Of a stretch of 9,171 bases of DNA, positions 1 through 5,663 are shown one piece after another. Location: contig CALLKE010000106.1 in assembly GCA_938008555.1 (NCBI GenBank), positions 1 through 9,171 of the forward strand, in the 5' to 3' direction. The number at the start of each line of letters is the position of its first letter. Positions within the stretch are counted from its first letter, which is position 1. Made by a program: the position numbers and the translations under genes. This DNA comes from an uncultured Pedobacter sp. Its GTDB lineage: Bacteria; Bacteroidota; Bacteroidia; Sphingobacteriales; Sphingobacteriaceae. A model generated the notes under the pieces. That model saw only the letters and a program-made list of their open reading frames with translations, ran no database searches and was not told the DNA's origin.

Positions 1-15
1 TGCTATTACATAATA

Positions 16-105
16 GGAGAGATGGCCGAGTGGTCGAAGGCGCCTTCCTGCTAAGAAGGTATACGGGTGACTGTATCGAGGGTTCGAATCCCTCTCTCTC
101 CGCCA
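16..105 (+). tRNA. tRNA-Ser (anticodon GCU)
   Basis: A complete class II tRNA with a long variable arm. The acceptor stem GGAGAGA (16-22) pairs with TCTCTCC (95-101), followed by discriminator G102 and an encoded CCA (103-105). The anticodon stem CCTTC (43-47)/GAAGG (55-59) encloses loop CTGCTAA, placing anticodon GCT at 50-52, which reads serine AGC/AGU codons. The variable arm TACGG/CTGTA and the GGTTCGAATCC T-arm are present. The body resembles alphaproteobacterial tRNA-Ser. A six-T run follows at 108-113 and may serve as a terminator or trailer. I found no second copy of the tRNA 3' end in the window, so nothing indicates integration at this tRNA. Confidence 0.97.
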
Positions 106-280
106 GCTTTTTTAGAGAGAACTTTTCTCACGTCTTTTTGTGCTAGTGTCAGAGCCTCTCAAAACCCCAGTATTTGTGAGCTTTCCAGCGTTTTAGTGTC
201 GCGTTAGACCCGTACCTCACTTTCTCCAATTTCACCATTTTACCCCCAAAATCTCCATTTTTGCCCTCTCCATCTCCGAT
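106..280. other. intergenic stretch, pyrimidine-rich, no gene seen
   Basis: Between the tRNA and the palindromic region I see no ORF with a ribosome binding site. The plus strand is rich in C and T from about 205 to 280 (many CTCC, CCCC and TTTC tracts), unlike the coding regions downstream. TAGTGTC occurs twice, near 144 and 197. It may be the left part of a dispersed intergenic repeat, but one window cannot show that. Confidence 0.4.
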
Positions 281-393
281 ACATGCGAACACTCCGGTCG
301 AAGGTACGCATGTCCTCAAACCCTCTATTTACCTGGGTTGCAGAGGTTTGCTATTTTTTAAGGTTGCACTTTTTAGAGAACGAAAACCGGAGT
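281..393. other. possible structured RNA or complex palindromic element
   Basis: Three complementary pairs are visible. ACATGCG (281-287) pairs with CGCATGT (307-313). ACTCCGGT (291-298) pairs with ACCGGAGT (386-393). CAAACCCTCT (317-326) pairs with AGAGGTTTG (342-350) with one bulged base. The second pair starts inside the loop of the first and closes downstream, so the two together would form a pseudoknot with the third hairpin nested inside. No known RNA family is recognised. Since strand is unknown, it could equally be a DNA-level repeat. An ORF from 283 to 618 crosses this element and the next one. I do not regard it as a gene: it has no ribosome binding site and much of its length is palindrome. 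Confidence 0.35.
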
Positions 394-412
394 AGCAATT
401 GGATTGATTCGA

Positions 413-479
413 AATCGGCTAAGGCCGATTCCTCACCCCTTCGGGGCGCCTTACGGCGTCCAAAATGCAGTGCATTTTG
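413..479. repeat. run of four adjacent palindromes (repeat-element candidate)
   Basis: Four perfect hairpins lie close together. AATCGGC (413-419)/GCCGATT (424-430) has a 4-base loop. CCCC (436-439)/GGGG (443-446) has loop TTC. CGCC (447-450)/GGCG (455-458) has loop TTAC. CAAAATGCA (461-469)/TGCATTTTG (471-479) is a nearly continuous 9-bp palindrome around one central base. Such density is typical of REP-like or Rickettsia-type palindromic elements that spread in intergenic DNA, but I cannot assign it to a named family. Its GC content is above that of the surroundings, suggesting a separate origin. Transcribed, it could form a strongly folded leader for the downstream operon; no T-run follows, so an intrinsic terminator is unlikely. 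Confidence 0.55.
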
Positions 480-618
480 TCGAAACGGAGAAAATAAGCT
501 ATATCAAGGGATAGACAACAGTTTCCACTATCCTTCTAACAAGGAATATGCTATGTTTGCATATGTTATGAGCCTATCTTTTGAGATAGCCATCAAGAAA
601 TTTTATATAGGACTTTAG

Positions 619-1194
619 ATGGGAATCGTTCGTAAATTACGTGTTTTAATTGCTTGTACTCTGGTTTTATTTGTAATTACAGGATGCAACAAGATTGGGT
701 ACAACAATATTATCAACAGCCAGCAACAGGTATATTCACAAGGATCAGGATATATTGCAGTTGAAAGCGGCAGATTATTTTATCAAAGATTCGGTAAGGG
801 AGATCCGATAATCGTGGTGCACAGCGGCCCGGGTTTGGATCAAGGCTATTTATTGCCTCAAATGTTAGAACTCGCTAAAGATCATGAAGTGATTTTTTAT
901 GATCAAAGAGGTTCCGGGCGTTCTTTAGAAGCTGGTATCGACCCTAAATATGTAAGTAGCGATCAATTTGCCAAAGATTTAGAAAGCCTAAGATTAGAAT
1001 TAGACTTAAAAAAGGTAGCACTTATTGGCAAGGCCACAGCTTACCGCACGGTTGCAAATGCCAATGGAGCTAATCAACTCGCTATTGTCATTCCATGTCA
1101 CCGCATCATCAATAGCAATGCTGATCTTGGCGGATACGGTGGTGACATCACACCTAAACAATGGCTGATTGAGCATGAGGCAAGCCATGTCTGA
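619..1194 (+). CDS. chimeric ORF: lipoprotein alpha/beta-hydrolase N-terminus fused to Ogt/Ada methyltransferase C-terminus (probable remnant)
   Basis: A 191-residue open frame built from two unrelated families. Residues 1-23 form a lipoprotein signal: basic start, hydrophobic core, then lipobox ITGC with Cys23. Residues about 44-137 match the front of proline-iminopeptidase-like alpha/beta hydrolases, with HSGPG (68-72) as the oxyanion-hole motif and DQRGSGRS (95-102). The hydrolase stops at VALIG, where the nucleophile elbow (HSWGG-like) should follow. From about residue 136 the sequence is the end of O6-alkylguanine-DNA methyltransferase: TAYRTVANANGANQ, the active-site PCHR (Cys160) and a GGYGG...KQWLIEHE tail. 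The hydrolase lacks its Ser-Asp-His triad. The methyltransferase lacks its N-terminal domain and part of the DNA-binding helices. Both activities are therefore probably lost. AGGA at 609-612, six bases before the ATG, supports the start. An 8-bp overlap couples it to alkD. Confidence 0.8.
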   Translation: MGIVRKLRVLIACTLVLFVITGCNKIGYNNIINSQQQVYSQGSGYIAVESGRLFYQRFGKGDPIIVVHSGPGLDQGYLLPQMLELAKDHEVIFYDQRGSGRSLEAGIDPKYVSSDQFAKDLESLRLELDLKKVALIGKATAYRTVANANGANQLAIVIPCHRIINSNADLGGYGGDITPKQWLIEHEASHV

Positions 1195-1885
1195 TGCAAT
1201 ACAAAACTTGAGGGAAACGTTACACGCCTCTATTGACTCAACCCCAGAAAAAGTATCGATTTACTTTAAAACAATCGAAGGCGGTTATGCTGAGCACGAT
1301 AGTTTTATGGGCGTTACGGTGCCCGTTTTGCGAAAAATTGCAAAAAGTTTTTTATATGTAACCCTGGAAGATTTGGGCCTTTTGATACAATCAAAAATCA
1401 ATGAAGAAAGATTATTAGCGCTTATTATTTTAGCTGCTCAATACAAGGCTGGAGCCCTAGCTCAAAAAGAAGAAATCTATCAATTTTATAGAACCAATAT
1501 GCGCCATATCAATAATTGGAATTTGGTTGACTCTTCTGCGCATCTTATTATAGGGGCTCATCTTTTTGAACGAAATCGTGATATTCTTGAAGAATTAGCA
1601 GCGTCTCAAAACTTATGGGAACGCAGAATAGCAATTGTTGCAACTTGGTATTTTATCCGTAAATCTGACTTAGAATGGACGTTTAAGATAGCCCAATTAT
1701 TGCAAAATGATTCCCATGATTTGATTCATAAAGCTGTTGGATGGATGCTCCGCGAAGCGGGCAAAAAGGATGAGGCTAGACTAATATCGTTTCTTTGTGA
1801 CCACGCACATCAAATGCCTAAAACCATGCTGAGATATGCTATGGAGAAGTTATCTAAAGAGCAGAAAGGAGAAATCAAAGCGTAG
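1187..1885 (+). CDS. alkD: DNA alkylation repair protein, AlkD-like DNA glycosylase
   Basis: A 232-residue, alpha-helical HEAT-like protein of the AlkD family, which excises N3- and N7-alkylated purines from DNA in the cytoplasm without flipping the base. The family's aromatic/acidic pair is visible in WNLVD (Trp111 and Asp115), with further conserved positions in LWERRIAI (143-150) and the GWMLRE segment (Trp186). Length is normal and the frame is intact. I chose ATG 1187 over the upstream TTG (1169) and ATG (1175) because GAGG at 1177-1180 lies six bases before it and the protein then begins in the usual family manner. The start overlaps the end of the upstream methyltransferase remnant by 8 bp, a typical operon junction with translational coupling. 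No promoter of its own is visible, so expression probably depends on signals upstream of 619. Confidence 0.9.
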   Translation: MSDAIQNLRETLHASIDSTPEKVSIYFKTIEGGYAEHDSFMGVTVPVLRKIAKSFLYVTLEDLGLLIQSKINEERLLALIILAAQYKAGALAQKEEIYQFYRTNMRHINNWNLVDSSAHLIIGAHLFERNRDILEELAASQNLWERRIAIVATWYFIRKSDLEWTFKIAQLLQNDSHDLIHKAVGWMLREAGKKDEARLISFLCDHAHQMPKTMLRYAMEKLSKEQKGEIKA

Positions 1886-2096
1886 ACAATACGAATTCTG
1901 CAATAACCACGTCTTGGGAGCCAATACCGTAAAAATCCGTAATTATTGTTTTAGTATTTTCATAGATTCCTAATTTCAGTACTGCGCCCAGCTCTATCAA
2001 CGGATCTTTAGGAACAAAATTATTAGCGACGGAAATAGAAGAGTTGATGTGTGATTTATAACCTATTGATAATAGACCTAATGACAGGAAATGCAT
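1875..2096 (-). CDS. small hypothetical protein or gene remnant
   Basis: A 73-codon minus-strand ORF, tail-to-tail with alkD and overlapping it by 11 bp. I do not recognise a family. The peptide is protein-like in composition, with alternating polar and hydrophobic residues (LIELGAVLKLGIYE, then a DFYGIGSQDVVIAEF stretch) that suggest beta strands, and its codons resemble those of the neighbours. Against it: a TAA codon immediately precedes the ATG, no Shine-Dalgarno sequence lies upstream, and the length is short. It may be the tail of a larger decayed gene, or chance. It covers most of the otherwise empty space between alkD and the next operon. Confidence 0.3.
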   Translation of the reverse strand: MHFLSLGLLSIGYKSHINSSISVANNFVPKDPLIELGAVLKLGIYENTKTIITDFYGIGSQDVVIAEFVLSTL

Positions 2097-2115
2097 TTAC
2101 ATGTTAAAAATAGCA

Positions 2116-2154
2116 TTACAATCTGTTGACAGATAAATTTATAAATTCTAAGTT
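2116..2154 (+). promoter_or_regulatory. candidate sigma-70-type promoter of the four-gene operon
   Basis: A perfect -35 box TTGACA lies at 2126-2131, but the hexamer 17 bases downstream is weak (TAAGTT, 2149-2154). Alternatively, a good -10 TATAAA at 2140-2145 sits 18 bases after a weaker TTACAA (2116-2121). Either arrangement would start transcription roughly 30-45 bases before the first gene at 2193, a sensible position. The region is very AT-rich, so chance matches are likely, and I cannot choose between the two. Confidence 0.45.
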
Positions 2155-2192
2155 TATTTCTAAAACTGCTTTATGGGAACGCAAAAATACAA

Positions 2193-3077
2193 ATGTTTAC
2201 ACGAACTAGAGATGAATTAGAAGCACTTGGTTTGCCGAGGGATGACTGTGCCAATCTACCATACTCGTCGAAAAGGTTCGAAGATGGTAGTGACTTTAAA
2301 ATAGAAATTCCAACCGTGAATTCAATGGAAGTGCTCCAGGCTATTTTGCAAGCAAGCGATAAAATAGGTATAAGAATTAATAGAGTAACAGAAACACTTG
2401 GTATGTTCAGGCACAGCAAAGCTGAAATTCAAGATATGATCAAACTTTGTAATACTTATAACTGCGAACTTGTTATGTCTACTGGTCCAAGAGCTTCATA
2501 TGACACTAGCGCCACCGCGGCATCTACTCAGGGCAAAACTATTGCTTATAGGCTAAGAGGTCAAGAACAACTTGTTAGAGCCATTGAAGATATCAAAAGA
2601 GGTATAGAGCTAGGAGTAAAGTATTTTTTGATTTATGATGAAGGCTTGTTATGGGTTTTAAATGAAATGCGTTCCAAGAATGTTATACCAAATAATATCA
2701 AATTTAAGGTATCTGCCCACTGTGGTCATGGTAATCCAGCCTCATTAAAATTATTAGAAAAGCTAGGAGCTGATAGTATAAACCCCGTAAGAGATCTATC
2801 ATTACCAATGATAGGCGCTTTGAGGGCCGTATTAGATATACCCTTGGACTGCCATACCGATAATCCAACAGGATCCGGGGGGTTTATAAGATTCTACGAA
2901 GCGCCAGAAATTATTAAGATTGCCGCACCTGTATATTTGAAAACTGGCAATTCGGTTATTTCGGAACACGGTAATAATACCTCAGTACAAGATGGTGCTA
3001 GGATGGTACATCAAGCAGCTATTGTCCTTGAAATGGTGCAACGTTATTATCCAGAAGCTAAGCAATCAAGTAATTAA
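2193..3077 (+). CDS. peptidase U32 family-like TIM-barrel protein
   Basis: A 294-residue cytoplasmic protein resembling the shorter TIM-barrel proteins annotated as U32 peptidases. Support comes from the overall pattern: a start reading FTRTRDELEALGLP, a TGPRASYD segment (97-104), the LRG...QLVRAIEDI helix (121-134), LGADSINPVRDLSLPMIGAL (191-210), then IPLDCHTDN and SGGFIRFYEAPEI leading to AAPVYLKTGN. The AHCGH (175-179) and DCHTDN (219-224) clusters are rich in Cys and His and could bind a metal or form an active site. I do not see the spaced four-Cys iron-sulfur set of U32 relatives such as UbiU/UbiV and RlhA. The real reaction is unknown, and the peptidase label is only a family name. 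ATG 2193 fits the family start although its ribosome binding site is poor. The gene heads the operon, 10 bp before the AsnB-like gene. Confidence 0.75.
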   Translation: MFTRTRDELEALGLPRDDCANLPYSSKRFEDGSDFKIEIPTVNSMEVLQAILQASDKIGIRINRVTETLGMFRHSKAEIQDMIKLCNTYNCELVMSTGPRASYDTSATAASTQGKTIAYRLRGQEQLVRAIEDIKRGIELGVKYFLIYDEGLLWVLNEMRSKNVIPNNIKFKVSAHCGHGNPASLKLLEKLGADSINPVRDLSLPMIGALRAVLDIPLDCHTDNPTGSGGFIRFYEAPEIIKIAAPVYLKTGNSVISEHGNNTSVQDGARMVHQAAIVLEMVQRYYPEAKQSSN

Positions 3078-3087
3078 GAGAAACAAA

Positions 3088-4893
3088 ATGTGTAGAATCT
3101 ACGGCTATTTAGGTAATGAAGAAATAACAGCAGAAATATTACGCAATGTTGCCAACGCTCAAATTCATGGTGGGCCAGATGGTCAATATCGCAAAAAAGA
3201 AATGAACTGGGCTATAGGCAATAATCGTCTCGCCATACAGGGTTTAAATGGAGGCATACAACCGTTTAGCATGAATAAAATACATGCAGTATACAATGGT
3301 GAATTATACAACTATAAGGAGTTAAGAAATTTACTAATGCAAAAAGGATATACTTTTGAGGATGATTGCGATGGAGCTGTGATTTTACCTCTTTATGAAT
3401 TGTATGGCCCTGATTTTGTAAAATATTTAGACGGCATGTTTGCGATCGCAATCGTTGATACCAGAGAGAAAGAAAGGCTCATATTAGCCAGTGATTCGTG
3501 GTCAATAAAATCAGTATATTATTATTGGGATAGGAAAAACGATAATTTTTATTTTTCTTCTGAACTTCCGGCACTTTTGCTTTTCCCTATAACAGGCAAC
3601 CTAAGGCCTGAAGCTATAGATGAATACCTTATAGGTAGGGCAATTTGGCATAACAAAACATTTTATCGAGACATTTTCTCTCTCGGTCCAGCAGCAGTAC
3701 TAATCAAAGAGCAAGGAGAGCCACCTAATTTATACCAATATACTTCTAATATTGGTGATGCATATAATAAGGAAAATAAGGCACTTAGTTTTATTGAGAC
3801 TGCGAAATCGTTTGATAGTCTATTTGACCATGAAATAGCAAAAATAGTGCAAGCAGATGTGCCTGTATGCGTCATAACCAGCGGAGGTCTTGACTCAAGC
3901 TATATTACCGCATTGGCTGCTAAATACGTTAATAATCTAAACTGCTTTAACATCGCTTATGAAGGCAATTGGCCTGGAGATGAAAAGTCCTTTGCTAATG
4001 AAGTCGCACAATACTGCGGCGCAAAATATAACCAAGTTATTATAACAGAGCGTGAGTTTCCACTCATCCTTGCCAAAACCATAGGACATCTGGGCCAACC
4101 TAATTCTGCACCTCATGCTTTAAGTACCTATGCATTGTTTAAAGCAATTCATGAGGAAGGCTTTAAAGTAACGATTACGGGAGAAGGGGCTGACGAATTT
4201 TTCGGTGGCTATGAGCGCTTTCAAAAGGCAACCTTTAACCATAAGCCTGAATGGCTCGAACAGTACTTTGATATTATTTGTGCTACAACTCAAAAAGTAA
4301 GAAATGACACATATAGCGAAGATTATAAAAATTTCCTGCTATCACACCATTTTCAACCTTTGATCAATGCGCAAAAATCAATTTTATTTAACCCAAATGG
4401 TGAAGAAAATAGATTAAAATCCTTGTTACGATTTGATCAATATGAAAGATTTCCTTCCTATATTTTGCGCAGGGTAGATCATCTAAGTATGGCTAGCGCC
4501 GTAGAAGTTAGAGTACCATTCTGTCAGCCTACGGTCACTACTTTTGCTAATTCATTACCTATGGATTATCTGGTTGATAAAGTGTCGGTAAAGCGTCTTC
4601 TGTATCAAAGCGCTCAGGATAAGTTACCTCAATCTGTATTAACAAGACCAAAACAACCATTTACATTGCCTATAGTAGCAATGCTACGAAAAGGCTTTGT
4701 TTTATTTGATATAATGCACGATACGTTGCATTCTATGTCCTTTGTGTCTAGAAATATATTTAATTTGGATAAGATTGAGAAACTAATTAGCAAACAGGTT
4801 GATGAGCCTTCTAATGATATTGCAAATTTTTTATGGTCAGTAATGGTATTAGAGTTATGGTTACAAAATAATAATATTAATTATAGTTTATAA
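3088..4893 (+). CDS. AsnB-like glutamine-dependent amidotransferase / asparagine synthetase family
   Basis: A 601-residue two-domain enzyme. The N-terminal class II glutaminase begins MCRI, so processing would expose the nucleophile Cys2; this fixes the start at 3088 although the frame is open back to 2992. Glutamine-site residues remain: RLAI (47-50), YNGELYNY (69-76) and Asp95. The C-terminal synthetase domain has the ATP pyrophosphatase loop SGGLDSS (265-271), GEGADEFFGGY (365-375) and an RRVDHLSMASAVEVRVPF segment (461-478). It should transfer ammonia from glutamine to an adenylated carboxylate. Several usually conserved places differ: HRGPD reads HGGPD (27-31), the usual RDxxGxKPLYY reads SDSWSIKSVYY (135-145), and the segment before GEGADE seems longer than in E. 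coli AsnB. The substrate may therefore not be aspartate. It lies 10 bp after the U32-like gene and 8 bp before the oxygenase gene. Confidence 0.9.
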   Translation: MCRIYGYLGNEEITAEILRNVANAQIHGGPDGQYRKKEMNWAIGNNRLAIQGLNGGIQPFSMNKIHAVYNGELYNYKELRNLLMQKGYTFEDDCDGAVILPLYELYGPDFVKYLDGMFAIAIVDTREKERLILASDSWSIKSVYYYWDRKNDNFYFSSELPALLLFPITGNLRPEAIDEYLIGRAIWHNKTFYRDIFSLGPAAVLIKEQGEPPNLYQYTSNIGDAYNKENKALSFIETAKSFDSLFDHEIAKIVQADVPVCVITSGGLDSSYITALAAKYVNNLNCFNIAYEGNWPGDEKSFANEVAQYCGAKYNQVIITEREFPLILAKTIGHLGQPNSAPHALSTYALFKAIHEEGFKVTITGEGADEFFGGYERFQKATFNHKPEWLEQYFDIICATTQKVRNDTYSEDYKNFLLSHHFQPLINAQKSILFNPNGEENRLKSLLRFDQYERFPSYILRRVDHLSMASAVEVRVPFCQPTVTTFANSLPMDYLVDKVSVKRLLYQSAQDKLPQSVLTRPKQPFTLPIVAMLRKGFVLFDIMHDTLHSMSFVSRNIFNLDKIEKLISKQVDEPSNDIANFLWSVMVLELWLQNNNINYSL

Positions 4894-4901
4894 GGTTTGA
4901 T

Positions 4902-5663
4902 ATGGAAAATTATGATTCACCACAAGATAAAATTATAAAATTAAAAAAATGGGCAATAATTCATGGCATAGATGAGGTAAAACTACACAAAGTTTTTGCT
5001 ATGCTGGATCTGGGCAAAAGAGGAGAACGTACAAATGATGACCCCATACAATTTCCAGCTTGGTCTATTGAAGATAAAGACGCGGCTGCCTGGCATGACC
5101 CTAAACAATATTACTGGACAAGGATATTAGAAGATAATTACGAAGTTATAAAAGAAGAAGCGGAGAAGATCTTTAGAGAAGATTTAATGGACGCACATCC
5201 GGAAAATGATGATTTGGCTGGTTATGGCACATGGAATACCTTCTTTTTTTATAAAAACGGTGCAAAAGATTCGAATAATCATGGTAAATGTCCAAACACC
5301 TCCAGAATTTTGACAAAGATTGCTGGGGTTGATATTGCTGGTAGAACCTATTTTTCCGCCATGACTCCTGGCATACACATCAAACCACACTGCGGTCCTC
5401 ATAATTTCAAACTTCGAACGCATTTAGGCATAGTAACAACGCCTCAAGCAACGATAAGAGTCGCTAACGAAATCAGAACATGGCCACAAGGTAAGTGCAT
5501 CGTTTTTGATGATTCATTCGAACATGAGGTTTGGAATAAAAGCGATATTACGAGGATTGTCTTGATTGTTGATGTTTGGAATCCTATTCTCAGTAGCGAA
5601 GAAATTATGGCGCTAGAATATGTGATGCCAGAGTTTTACCAAAGAATTGAGGTTGGTGAGTGA
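4902..5663 (+). CDS. aspartyl/asparaginyl beta-hydroxylase-fold Fe(II)/2-oxoglutarate oxygenase
   Basis: A 253-residue cytoplasmic protein with no signal peptide or membrane segment. The C-terminal half is the catalytic domain of the aspartyl/asparaginyl beta-hydroxylase family: GIHIKPHCGPHNFKLRTHLG (157-176) carries the first iron-ligand His (probably His163), DDSFEHEVWN (203-212) the second (His208), and RIVLIVDVWNP (218-228) the Arg expected to bind 2-oxoglutarate. Relatives hydroxylate Asp or Asn in proteins, free or carrier-bound amino acids in natural-product pathways, or lipid A (LpxO). The lack of membrane segments argues against LpxO. The first 100 residues are charged and helical and not recognised. 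AAGG at 4892-4895, overlapping the asnB-like stop codon, gives a well-placed ribosome binding site six bases before the ATG. Its 3' end overlaps the transporter gene by 4 bp. Beta-hydroxylation of the operon's amidated product or precursor is the inferred role. Confidence 0.88.
   Translation: MENYDSPQDKIIKLKKWAIIHGIDEVKLHKVFAMLDLGKRGERTNDDPIQFPAWSIEDKDAAAWHDPKQYYWTRILEDNYEVIKEEAEKIFREDLMDAHPENDDLAGYGTWNTFFFYKNGAKDSNNHGKCPNTSRILTKIAGVDIAGRTYFSAMTPGIHIKPHCGPHNFKLRTHLGIVTTPQATIRVANEIRTWPQGKCIVFDDSFEHEVWNKSDITRIVLIVDVWNPILSSEEIMALEYVMPEFYQRIEVGE

Noticed and set aside
16..105. tRNA-Ser as the attachment site of a genomic island
   Set aside because: No integrase and no second copy of the tRNA 3' end are in the window.
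581..609. Promoter-like TTGAGA, 17-base spacer, TATATA before the chimeric gene
   Set aside because: Transcription would begin within about three bases of the start codon and exclude the well-placed AGGA ribosome binding site at 609-612, so it is probably a chance match.
283..618. 111-codon plus-strand ORF
   Set aside because: It has no ribosome binding site, consists largely of palindromic repeats in its first two thirds, and the peptide resembles no family; treated as noncoding.
2173..2220. Fifteen-codon ORF overlapping the start of the U32-like gene, considered as a leader peptide
   Set aside because: No amino-acid repeat, attenuator hairpins or good ribosome binding site; most likely chance.
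2992..3087. Upstream extension of the AsnB-like frame
   Set aside because: It overlaps the U32-like gene in another frame, and the enzyme must begin Met-Cys at 3088 to expose its catalytic cysteine.
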